A stretch of 64,000 bases of DNA from Manduca sexta (Eukaryota > Arthropoda > Insecta > Lepidoptera > Sphingidae): NCBI RefSeq assembly GCF_014839805.1, contig NW_023591836.1, forward strand, positions 1 through 64,000. Direction: 5' to 3'. How positions within the stretch are numbered: the first letter of the stretch is position 1; each line of letters opens with the position of its first letter. The translations under genes and the position numbers were made by a program. A model generated the notes under the pieces. The model saw only the letters and a list, made by a program, of their open reading frames with translations, had not been told where the DNA came from and searched no databases. Below, in pieces: positions 46,635-57,484 of the stretch.

Positions 46635-47192
46635 AATTGGTCCCTCGAGTATGGGCGGGAAAGGGTGGTCCGCCCAGGCAGAGCCCCCTGTACCTGGGTA
46701 AGCCTAGCGTAACCCGCACAGAGTGTCGGCCGGTACTCTGGCGGGGTCGCACTCGAGACCGAACTACCCATCGGCCATGCATCCCTCGCGTGCGCCGCCG
46801 CTTGAGATTCGGGGTGATTTTTATAGAGGTTTTTTCTTCCCTCGCGGTCCGGGCGGTTAAGCCAAGACCCTCGGTCCGGCAGGAGCGCGAGACATATCCA
46901 CAGACCTCCATACCGGTTTACGATTCTATGACGGTGGCAATGAAGGGAGATTCCCCCACTGCCTGCTCGGGGCGGGGTGAGCGCACACCGAGCCCGTCGA
47001 CACCCCCGGGACGGAACGGGAGCCGCCCAAGATGGGCCCCACGACGTTGTCCTAGTCGACGGCGGAAAATATCGTCAGCGGGCCTACTCGCCAACGCCAC
47101 AAGTGACGGAGAGACTAGTCGACGACGACACTGTCCGACGGCGTAACTAGACGGCGGCCGCCGCAAGAGGCGACGACCGTCAACAACTCGTT

Positions 47193-47290
47193 GTCAGGAT
47201 ATTCGCCGGCGCGCAGATCAGCCTGATCGGTCTGATCGACGCGCCGTTGCCCAGGGTGCACCACGAGGAGGTTTCCTGACCTAGCACCCC
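47193..47290 (-). ncRNA. HDV-like ribozyme of E8 (canonical)
   Basis: It matches E3 throughout, including the G1-U wobble, L3 TCCTCGT, GGGCAAC and GGCGAAT. The element body is heavily mutated but this 98-nt block is clean. Confidence 0.93.
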
Positions 47291-47322
47291 AACCCCCTAA
47301 CCTAACCTAACCTAACCTAACC
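47291..47322. repeat. Telomeric (CCTAA)n between E8 and E9
   Basis: Thirty-two bases of repeat. The first unit carries extra C (AACCCCCTAA), a variant not seen at other junctions. T6 (47323-47328) follows. Confidence 0.96.
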
Positions 47323-47911
47323 TTTTTTGGTTTCGCGGAGATAGTACCTGATTACTACCGCCCAGCCTTCGCGGGGGGCGACTGAGCGGTTATGTTGGGG
47401 TAGCCGTTGCCTTACGACCCGACAATTGAGCGGCCCGGAACCCACGGGCGGCGGTCGGGCCGAGTCCCTAACCCTAACAAACTAGTCCCTACGCAACGAC
47501 CTACCAACTAAAACTCCGCGTTGACCCTCTTCGGCGCATAGGGACGACTGCGTGCTACCTCGTGACATCAGGTCCGAGTTTCGTCCGCGGCCGCCCCTGC
47601 GCGGTGCCGCCTTGCGGCCCGTCTCCTAAATGGGGGGGGGCTCCTAAGCCCCCGCGCACCGAAGGACGCTCTCAGCGTCAGCGGCAGCGTGAGGTCAACA
47701 CCACACTGCCGCCCATCCCGGGGGTCAACCGAAAGTGTGCGATGAACGCACTACACGCACTGAAAAGTGCGCGCGCACTAGGACGGACAGCCCCCTGCTG
47801 CCCGCCGACGACCCCCTTCGTGGCCCCTATTAGTCGCCTCTTACGACAGGCAGGGGTTTACCGTGGTGGTATTCTCCAAACGCCCCCATTCCACAGGGCG
47901 GGAGACGCCGG

Positions 47912-50856
47912 TCAGTCGTCCACCCGGCGCCTCCTACGTCTCCTCTGACGGCGGGAGGGATCGGCCCGTTCCCGATCCCTCTCGGCACTCTCCTTCTGCG
48001 AGAGAACCACCTCACAGAAGTGGGCCACCGCACGCCAGGCCTCCCGACTGTCGACCATGGACGCGACCACAGCCGGCAGCGAGAGGTCTCCTCCGACGAC
48101 TGACACGAGAGCGCTGCGCTCATCGTCCCAGGCTGGGCAAGACTCCAACGTATGTTGGGCCGTATCCCGCGGGCAGTTGTCACAATGGTGACACACGGCG
48201 CTTATCTCCGTCCTGCTATCTTACAAAGGTACTCCCCGAAGCACCCATGCCCGGTGAGCACCTGTGACAATCTAAAAGCTTGCCGCGCCGTGGCGCCTGT
48301 CCAGCCACTGTGCAAAGACAGGACGCACTGCCGCGACGGCCCGAAGCCCCGCTGACGGGGCCTCCAGCCTGAGACGCCACTCCTCCACGGCGGCTCGCCG
48401 TAAGGAGGCCCTTTTGGCCTCCACCTCCTTCAGGGCCGGACGCTGCCCATTCCTGAACGCCTCCTCCCTCCAATGGAATGTATCGGAGAGAGCCTTGGCG
48501 TCCAGATCCCAGGGCAGGAATCCGGCCAAAAGACTAGCCGCCTCGAACGAGACCGTGCGATACGCCCGTATGGCCCGCTGCGCAATGACCCGCTGCGGGC
48601 CCCGCAGAAGAGCGGCAGAACGCTCCCTAGGGCGTCAGCCCAGACCGGGCTGCCGTATAGTGCTATGGACCGCACGACCCCGTGGTATAACCTTCGACAA
48701 GGGATATTTGGACCTTCCAGGTTGGGCAGCAGGCTGGAAAGAGCGCCCGCCGCCCTGGTCAACTTTGTCCTTAAGCTTTTTAAAATGGGCGCTGAACTCC
48801 CACCGGCTATCCAAAATCAAACCTAAATACTTCATGGTATTGCCGATGGGAATCCGCACCCTCCACTACGATGTGGGCACCGGCCGATGGCCCCCTCCGA
48901 GCCGCCCGTGAAAGCAGATGGCCTCGGTCTTCTCGAGGGCCACCTTCAAACCTAAACGCCGAATGCGGCTCACTACATGACCGGTGCCCACCGCCGCCAG
49001 GATCGCGGCGCCCTGGAAGGTCTTAGACGTCGCCGTGACCAACGTGTCATCCGCATAACACGTCACGTCGACGCCCCAGAGATTGGCACCACGGAGCACC
49101 CAGTCGTACCCGATGTTCCACAAGAGGGGCCTAGAACCGACCCCTGTGGAACACCGCACGACATCGCTCTTCGGTGCCACCCGTCGGCGCCCGGATACAC
49201 CACGTACCTGTCAGAAAGGTACGCGTGCACCAGACGCCTGAGATAGGGCGGCACCACATGGTACCGCAGTGCTTCGTTGATGCATGGCCAGGGGAGCGAA
49301 TTGAAAGCATTGGAGATGTCGAGTGAAACCGCGATGACGACCTTCCCCCTGGCCACTGCTGCCTCCGCCTGCGACTTGACCCGCAGAATCGCGTGGACAG
49401 TTGAGCGTCCACTCCTAAAGCCAAACTGTTTGTCGGCCAAATTTGGACCGACCCTCTCGAGATGCTCGACGAGGCGCGCGTGTATAATACGCTCAAAAAG
49501 TTTGGCGACCTCGTCGAGCAGCACGATGGGCCGGTAGGCCGACGGCGACTCTGCGGGTCTCCCCTCTTTCTTAAGCAGGACGAGCTTCCCGACTTTCCAA
49601 CGCGCCGGGAAGACGCCCTGCACCATACAGGCGGAGAATAGACTGCGGAGCCGCGGCCCCAAGTACTCGAGGGCTAACACCCAGGCTTTCCGGGGATGCC
49701 GTCGAGACCCGGGGCGGTGTTTTTGCCCCGCAGTCGAAACACTGCCGCCCGCATTTCCGCGGGCGAAACCTCTGGAATATCCCTTGCCGAAAGTTCCGAC
49801 GACGATGACGCCACTTCCGGTGGCGCCATCGGTGGAGGAGTGGTCTCCTCGGTGGCCGGGAACAAGGCCGCGACAACGTTGGCCAATAAATCTGGCCTGA
49901 GACTCTCCGACAGTGGAGGCGCCGCCGTACGAAGCTTGTTCATAACTAGCTTGTATGGGCGCCCCCACGGGTCCGCGTCGAGAGTCTCCAAAAACTCCTG
50001 CGTGCCGCGACCTTGGCCCTATGAATGGCCACCCGCAGCGCTCTCTTCGCCTCTTTATAGAGGCCGTAGAGCTGCCGCTCCTGGTCTTCGTGGTCTCTGC
50101 TCGGATTCGGCGGCGGCGATGTCTGGCGCATCGGCGGCGTGCAGCCACGCAAGACGCGCGCAACTGCGCTAACTCCGCCGACCACCAGTACACCTCCCGC
50201 CGCGGAGGACGACGGAGCGCCCGGGGCATGGCGGCGTCGCAGACATCCGACATTGCCACCCCGAACCACTCCGCCTCCTGCTCTACCCGAACCGGACCCT
50301 CCGGCTCGGGGAGCCACGAGACTGCCAGAGCGGCCAACTCTAGGGCCTCCTTGTCGAGGCGCCTTAACGCCCACCGCGGGCCGTCCTGTCGAGGGGCACT
50401 CGGTCCACCAGTACTATTGGGCCGGATACTCGGGGGGCGCGGAGACATCGAACCTTATATAACGGTGGTCCGACAGCGTCTCCACGCCCACGAGGACTCT
50501 CCAGCCCTGGACACGACGTGCGACGGCGGGGCTCCCAAACGACAAATCCACAATAGACCCGCCGTTGTGCCGCACGCACGTGTCCACCGACCCCTGACAA
50601 TCCACAAGTCCCCCAACAGAGCCGCGACGCATCCCTGGCCCTTCTCGACTTTTGCGAAGGGCGGGGAGCCAGCGGCACCCTGGGTGATGATGGCCACCGA
50701 CCCGTCGATGTCCCCTACCCAGTTATCGCGGGGAGGGACAAAATACGGTTCGGCGACCACGGCCACTTGCACCGACCACTGCGCCAGGCTTTGGGACAAC
50801 AGGTCCTGGGCGCGGGCGCAGTGGTTGATGTTCGCCTGGAGGAAAACTAGGTCCAT
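47912..50856 (-). pseudogene. E9 ORF2: reverse transcriptase with deleted endonuclease core
   Basis: The start frame (50455-50856) reads through LQANINHC and VVAEPY to LLGDLWIV, then jumps straight to GRWTRACGTTAG. About 70 residues are lost, including the GDFNAKS block. SDH survives in another frame. The RT is well kept: 49063-50448 is open for 461 codons, though composite, and includes LLDEVAKLFER, SLDISNAFNSLPW and the start of motif B. YADD is in 48866-49180 and the finger in 47912-48196. Endonuclease activity is not expected. Confidence 0.9.
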
Positions 50857-53070
50857 TACTGATGGGCGATCTCCTCCACGTCCATCTCGGCCACTGGTTG
50901 CGGTGGGCCCGCCGCCTGCGGCTGGGACAGAACCTCAGCCGCGGCGGCATTCCTTCCTTGGGGGCGGCGCCGGTTGCGTCGGGAGGGGGCAGAACAAGCC
51001 TTCCCCCCGAGCCGGTGCCTGGCGGGCCTGCCGGCGGCAGCGCAGACTGCGCAGTTCGCCGGGGCCTTGCACTCGCGGGCTTTATGGCCCGCTTGACCGC
51101 AGCGATAGCACAACTCGCTGCGGTCCACCGCGCAGTCGCAGCGCTCCCTAACGTGCCCGCTCTCCAGGCACCGGAAGCACCGCAGGGGCCGCGACTCGAG
51201 GACAGTCACTCGAGCCGCGGTCCAACCGATCAAAATTCGGCCCGCCCCCTTCACCTTTTGGGCCGCCTTTATGGGCAAACGAACCCAGGCGGTCCCAACG
51301 CCGGAGCGATCAGGGCGAATTTGCCCCACCTTGATTGCGTCCGCGGGACACTCACCGGCTCTGGAGAGGGCCGCTGCGACCGACTCCGGAGTGGCCGTGT
51401 AGTCTAACTCCGTCAGCCGCAGCTCTGCAGTCTTCGTGGGCCGGGAGATCTTAATATCCTCCGACCCACCGAAGCACTCCCTCAGCCTTGCGGCGAAGGA
51501 GTCGGCCCTCTCCTCGAATTGGCCCCGGGCACCTCGTACATCGGGGGCGCCCGTGGCCGTGAACTTCGGCTTTAGCCTCGAGATATCCAATCCGGTGAGG
51601 TCCACGCGATTCTGTGCGTCAGTGAGGACGCTCTTGTACGTCAGACCATTTTCCACTGCTGCCGGTGTCAACGAAATTACCACGGCCGCAGATCGTGGCG
51701 GCCGCAATTTGGGTTCCTTTCGGCGCGAAGGTTTTGGCGGCTGCACGCTGGTTGTTGTCGGTGCTGCTGTCGTCCTCCCCTTCTTCTTCCTTCTGGCCAC
51801 CTCGACCCATGGCGTCTCCATTGAGTCAGGGGCCGGCGGCAGCGGACGGGGCTCCGGCGCGGGTTGAACTGCCGGCTCTTTTCTTCCGCCCCTTTGGCTT
51901 CTTTGCAGGCGCGCTCTTCTCTCGTCCTCGGTCTTGCTGGCGCCATCGCGGGTGTCGACGCCGCCGCTGTAGAAGGGCCCGCTACGGCTTGCGGCGGAGC
52001 GCTGGAAGGCCAGCAATGGGAGCGGGGATAGTGGGGCAGGAGCGGGAGCCGGAGCGGGCTGGGCCGTCTTTTTCCCCTTCCTTTTCCTTTTCTCCTTCCT
52101 CGGCTTGGCGTGGGTTCCGCCAACATAGCCATCGCTCACTGGGAGTTGTACATCTCCTGGAGTGGCCTTTTCTCTCGTGTGCCAGCGAGGGCCGTTGCGC
52201 CGGGCCCATGAGGATCGATTCCATCCGGGCTTGGACCCTCGCTTCGACCATCGCCAGCATCTCTCTGTTAGACGGCCCTTTGGCGGCCGCTTCCAGCTCT
52301 TCGAGGCGTCGTTTCAGAGCTGTGTTCTCCTCCTGGATGGTCTTCATGTTTGCCTCGAGCCGGGCACAATTCTCCTGCCACTTCTTTGGCCTCGCCCTCG
52401 AGGCGAGCGATTGCAGCGGACTCAGGTTGGTCAACATACTTGGCGATTTTGTTCGTGACCCAGTTTAGTGCCTTCTGGGAAGTGCCTTTGAGGTTGCCAG
52501 ATTTCCTCACTGTTGTGCGTACTACCTGGACACACTGCCTTAGGTCTTCCCTCAGCACGGGTCGGTCCTCATCTTCGGTCTCTGATGCCTTAGGAAGGAT
52601 CGGCGACTTGACAAAATGGAGCCGGTCCTCCAATTCCTTGTCGGCCTTCTTCTTCGCCTCTTCGCGTTGGAGCTTATCCCGTTCGAGCTGAGCTTTCCTC
52701 AAGCCGACATATTTGCCGACTGAGGGCGGGCGTCCTCTCCCTCTGCTGTCAGTCGTTTGCGACTTTGGCGCTGGTTCGTCGGTGTCGCTGGTGAATTGCG
52801 ACAAACTGTGCCTTGAGCGCGAGTTCCTCCTCCAAAGTTTTTTGCTTCGTACGGTGGAGCCGCTCCCACTTGAGTCCGAGTCTAAGCTCGGAGGCCGTAC
52901 GAATTCAGTTGCCACCTCCATGGGCTTCGCGCCCGTGTTCTCCTTCTCTACTTCGCCATCAGCGGGCTTTCGCCCCCGAACTCCGCCTCCTCAGCCCCGG
53001 ATTCCGGAACTAGAGAAGGCAACTTCGTCAAAAGAATTATAGGTTTTTTTATGTTTTGTAAGGATTCCAT
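50856..53070 (-). pseudogene. E9 ORF1: Gag-like protein, intact C-terminal 427 codons
   Basis: About 738 codons from the MES- ATG at 53070. The segment 50856-52139 is open and contains the linker, both basic patches, the complete Gag core and three perfect CCHC knuckles. The segment 52268-52921 is open for the N-terminal coiled coil and the KSGNLKGTSQKALNWV block. Frame shifts near 52010, 52200, 52395 and 52925 separate the pieces. It is the reference for the ORF1 subtype shared by E2, E5 and E6. Confidence 0.9.
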
Positions 53071-53628
53071 GATTGTTCCCACGAGTGTGGGGGAAAGGGT
53101 GGTCCGCCCAGGCAGAGCCCCCTGTACCTGGGTAAGCCTAGCGTAACCCGCACAGAGTGTCGGCCGGTACTCTGGCGGGGGTCGCACTCGAGACCGAACT
53201 ACCCATCGGCCATGCATCCCTCGCGGTGCGCCGCCGCTTGAGATTCGGGGTGATTTTTTTATAGAGGTTTTCTTCCTCGCGGTCCGGGCGGTTAAGCCAA
53301 GACCCTCGGTCCGGCAGGAGCGCGAGACATATCCACAGACCTCCATACCGGGTTACGATCTATGACGGTGGCAATGAAGGGGAAAACCCCCCACTGCCTG
53401 CTCGGGGCGGGGTGAGCGCACACCGAGCCCGCCGACACCCCCGGGACGGAACCGGGAGCTGCCCGAGATGGGCCCCACGACGTTGTCCTAGTCGACGGCG
53501 GAAAATATCGTCAGCGGGCCTACTCGCCAACGCCACAAGTGACGGAGAGACTGGTCGACGACGACACTGTCCGACGGCGTAACTAGACGGCGGCCGCCGC
53601 AAGAGGCGACGACCGTCAACAACTCGTT

Positions 53629-53727
53629 GTCAGGATATTCGCCGGCGCGCAGATCAGCCTGATCGGTCTGATCGACGCGCCGTTGCCCAGGGTGCACCAC
53701 GAGGAGGTTTCCTGACCTAGCACCCCC
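53629..53727 (-). ncRNA. HDV-like ribozyme of E9 (one extra 5' G)
   Basis: The core is as in E3. The 5' end has five G instead of four before TGC, so either one G lies upstream of the cleavage site or it was added during integration. All stems and the catalytic strand are intact. Confidence 0.92.
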
Positions 53728-53741
53728 AACCTAACCTAACC
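53728..53741. repeat. Telomeric (CCTAA)n between E9 and E10
   Basis: Fourteen bases of repeat followed by T13 (53742-53754), the poly(A) tail of E10. Confidence 0.96.
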
Positions 53742-53784
53742 TTTTTTTTTTTTTGGTTTCGCGGAGAAAGTGCCTTATTACTAC

Positions 53785-53806
53785 CGCCCAGCCTTCGCGG
53801 GGGGCG
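53785..53806 (-). other. 3'-terminal hairpin of the element (E10, representative)
   Basis: About 35 bases inside the poly(A) junction, CGCCC (53785-53789) and GGGCG (53802-53806) can pair across a GC-rich loop. The block, with the flanking CCTTATTACTACC, is the most invariant part of the 3' end in all ten copies. This suggests a binding site for the element's own reverse transcriptase. Confidence 0.5.
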
Positions 53807-54334
53807 ACTGAGCGGTTATGTTGGGGTCACCGTGCCTTACGACCCGACGTTGCGCCGCCCGGAATTGATGTAGACCTTCGGGCGACCGCCGGGCCGAGTC
53901 CCTAACCTATGTACAACGCACGGCATACCAACTAAAACTCCGCGGTGGCCCTCTTCGGCGCATTAGGGACGGCTGCGGGCTTCCTCTGACGTTGGGATGT
54001 CTAGTCTGCGACCGCAACCGCCCCTGCGCGGTGCCGCCTTGCGGCCCGTCTCCCTATGGGGGGGCTCAGAAGCCCCCGCGCACCGAAGGACGCCCTCGGC
54101 GTCTACGGCAGCGTGAGGCCAACAACACACTGCCGTCCATCCCGGGGGTCAACCGAGAGTGTGCGATGAACGCACTACACGCACTGAAAAGTGCGCGCGC
54201 ACTAGGACGGGCAGCCCCCTGCTGCCCGCCGACGACCCCCTTCGTGGCCCCTATTAGTCGCCTTTTACGACAGGCAGGGGATACCGTGGTGGAATTCTCC
54301 AAACGCCCCCATTCCACAGGGCGGGAGACGCCGG

Positions 54335-57300
54335 TCAGTCGTCCACCCGGCGCCTCCTACGTCTCCTCTGACGGCGGGAGGGATCCTCCCTCTCTCGATC
54401 CCTCTCGGCACTCTCCTTCTGCGAGAGGACCACCTCGCAGAAGTGGGCCACCGCACGCCAGGCCTCCGGGCTGCCGACCATGGAAGCGACCACGGCCGGC
54501 AGCGAGAGGTCTCCTCCGACGACTGACACGAGAGCGCTGCGCTCATCGTCCCAGGCTGGGCAAGACTCCAACGTATGTTGGGCCGTATCCCGCGGGCAGT
54601 TGTCACAATGGTGACACACGGCGCTCACCTCCGTGCCTACTATCTGACACAGGTACTCCCCGAAGCACCCATGCCCGGTGAGCACCTGCGTCAGGCGAAA
54701 TGTCGCCGCGCCGTGGCGCCTGTCCAGCCACTGTGCAAAGACAGGACGCACTGCCGCTACGGCCCGAAGCCCCGCTGACGGGGCCTCCAGCCTGGAACGC
54801 CACTCCTCCACGGCGGCTCGCCGTAAGGAGGCCCTTTGGCCTCCACCTCCTTCAGGGCCGGACGCTGCCCGTTCCTGAACGCCTCCTCCCTCCAATGAAA
54901 AGTATCGGAGAGGGCTTTGGCGTCCAGATCCCAGGGCAGGAATCCGGCCAAAAGACAAGCCGCCTCGTACGAGACCGTGCGGTACGCCCGTATGGCCCGC
55001 TGCGCTACGACCCGCTGCGGGCCCCTCAGGAGGGCGACAGAACGCCCCCCCAGGGCGTCAGCCCAGACTGGGCTGCCGTACAACGCCATGGACCGCACGA
55101 CCCCGTGGTACAACCTTCGGCAAGGGATACCAGGACCTTCCAGGTTGGGCAGCAGGCTAGAAAGAGCGCCCGCTGCCCTGGACAACTTCGTCCGCAACTT
55201 TTCAAAATGGGCGCGGAATTCCCACCGGCTGTCCAAAATCAGACCTAAATATTTAATAGTTTTGCCGATGGGAATCCGCACCCCTCAACCTCGATGTGGG
55301 CACCGGCCGGTGGCCCTCGCCGAGGCCCGTGAAAACAAATGGCCTCGGTCTTCTCGAGGGCCACCTTCAAACCTAAACGCCTGATTCGGCTCACTACGTG
55401 GCCGGTACCCACCGCCGCCAGGATCGCGGCGTCCTGGAAGGTCTTAGACGTCGCCGTGACCAACGTGTCATCCGCGTAACACGTCACGTCGACGCCCCAG
55501 AGATTGGCACCACGGAGCACCCAGTCGTACCCGATGTTCCACAAGAGAGGGCCTAGAACCGACCCCTGTGGGACACCGCACGACATCGCTCTTCGGTGCC
55601 ACCCGTCGGCGCCCGGATACACCACGTACCTGTCGGAGAGGTACGCGCGCACCAGACGCCTGAGATAGGGCGGCACCACGTGGTACCGCAGTGCTTCATT
55701 GATGCATGGCCAGGGGGAGCGAATTAAAAGCGTTAGAAATGTCTAACGAGACGGCGATAATCACCATTCCCCTGGCCACTGCTTCCTCCGCCTGCGACTT
55801 GACCCGCAGAATCGCGTGGACAGTTGAGCGTCCACTCCTAAAACCAAACTGTTTGTCGGCCAAATTTGGACCGACCCTCTCGAGATGCTCGACGAGGCGC
55901 GCGTGTATAATACGCTCAAAAGTTTGGCGACCTCGTCGAGCAGCACGATGGGCCGGTAGGCCGACGGCGACTCTGCGGGTCTCCCCTCTTTCTTAAGCAG
56001 GACGAGCTTCCCGGTCTTCCACCGCGCCGGGAAGACGCCCTGCACCATACAGGCGGAGAATAGGCTACGGAGCCGCGGCCCCAGGTACTCGAGGGCTAAC
56101 ACCCAGGCTTTCCCGGGGATGCCGTCGAGACCCGGGGCGGTGTTTTTGCCCCGCAGCCGAAACACTGCCGCCCGCATTTCCGCGGGCGAAACCTCTGGGA
56201 TATCCCTTGCCGAAAACGACGATGACGCCACTTCCGGTGGCGCCATCGGTCGGAGGAGTGGTATCCTCGGTGGCCGGGAACAAGGCCGCGACAACGTTGG
56301 CCAGAAGTTGTGGCCGGAGACTCTGCGACAGCGGGGGCGCCGCCGGACGAAGCTTGTTCATGACGAGCTTGTATGGGCGCCCCCACGGGTCCGCGTCGAG
56401 AGTCTCCACAAACTCCTTACGTGCCGCGACCTTGGCCCTGTGCACGGCCACCCGCAGCGCTCTCTTCGCCTCTTTATAGAGGCCGTAGAGCTGCCGCTCC
56501 CGGTCTTCATGGTCTCGTGCGCGAATACGGCGGCGGCGATGCCTGGCGTATCGGCGGCGCGCAGCCACGCAAGACGCGCGCAACTGCGCTAACTCCGCCG
56601 ACCACCAGTACACCTCCCGCCGCGGAGGACGACGGAGCGCCCGGGGCATGGCGGCGTCGCAAACGTCCGACATTGCCACCCCGAACCACTCCGCCTCCTG
56701 CTCGACCCTCACCGGACCCTCCGGCTCGGGGAGCCACGAGACTGCCAGAGCGGCCAGCTCTAGGGCCTCCTTGTCGAGGCGCCTTAATGCCCACCGCGGG
56801 CCGTCCTGACCAGGGGCACTCGGTCCACCACTGGGCTGGTTACGTTGACTCGTGGGCGCGGCGACATCGAACCTTATATATCGATGATCCGATAGTGTCT
56901 CCGCGTCCACGAGGACCCTCCAGCCACGGACACGACGTGCGACGACGGGGCACCCAAACGACAAATCAACAATTGACCCGCCGTTGTGCCGCACGCACGT
57001 GTCCACCGACCCCTGTTCAGAACGGCCAGGCCGACGGAGATCGCCCATTCCTCCAGGACCTCACCGCGAGCGTCGGTCGCCGGCGAACCCCAGACCGCGG
57101 ATTTCGCGTTGAAGTCACCGGCGACGATCGTCGGGTGAGGTTGGCCCTGCTCAACCAGGGCCCCCAGCCGAACGAGGAAAGATTCGAACTCGGCCAGGGG
57201 TCTGTTGGGGAGAAATAAACTCCAACTATCCACAATTCCCCCAACAGAGCCGCGACGCATCCCTGGCCCTTCTCGACTTTTGCGAAGGGCGGGGAGCCAG

Positions 57301-57484
57301 CGGCACCCTGGGTGATGATGGCCACCGACCCGTCGATGTCCCCTACCCAGTTATCTCGGGGCGGGACAAAATACGGTTCGGCGACCACGGCCACTTGCAC
57401 CGACCACTGCGCCAGGCTTTGGGACAACAGGTCCTGGGCGCGGGCGCAGTGGTTGATGTTCGCCTGGAGGAAACTTATATCCAT
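54335..57484 (-). pseudogene. E10 ORF2: endonuclease/reverse transcriptase, frameshifted
   Basis: The start frame (57017-57484) is open past LQANINHC and VVAEPY. Later pieces are 56065-57048 (327 codons, SDH and linker), 55761-56294 (RT fingers), 55245-55679 (motif B GVPQGSVLGPLLWN and CYADDTLV in one frame), 54757-55281 (thumb) and 54335-54958 (207 codons, C-terminal CCHC finger and end). This is one of the few copies in which motif B and YADD are read in the same frame. About six 1-2 base shifts remain. Confidence 0.91.

Larger units (their letters stand above)
40877..47290 (-). mobile_element. E8: TRAS-like telomeric non-LTR retrotransposon
   Basis: Full-length minus-strand copy joined at its 3' end directly to E7, without poly(A) or telomere repeat. 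3' UTR 40877-41456 (B type, with an unusual cluster of changes at 41214-41275), ORF2 41457-44604, ORF1 44604 to about 46634, 5' UTR to 47290 (mostly B type, with A-type bases near 47020). ORF1 is of the E1/E3 subtype. Confidence 0.94.
47323..53727 (-). mobile_element. E9: TRAS-like telomeric non-LTR retrotransposon with endonuclease deletion
   Basis: Full-length minus-strand copy. Poly(A) 47323-47328, 3' UTR 47329-47911 (B type), ORF2 47912-50856, ORF1 50856-53070, 5' UTR 53071-53727 (B type). About 210 bases of the endonuclease region are missing near 50597. Confidence 0.95.

Noticed and set aside
49955..51151. Long plus-strand reading frames (398 codons here, and another 398 at 22837-24033).
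   Set aside because: They are antisense shadows of GC-rich minus-strand ORF2. Their translations are low-complexity Arg/Pro/Ala and do not match any family, whereas the minus strand carries clear EN and RT motifs.
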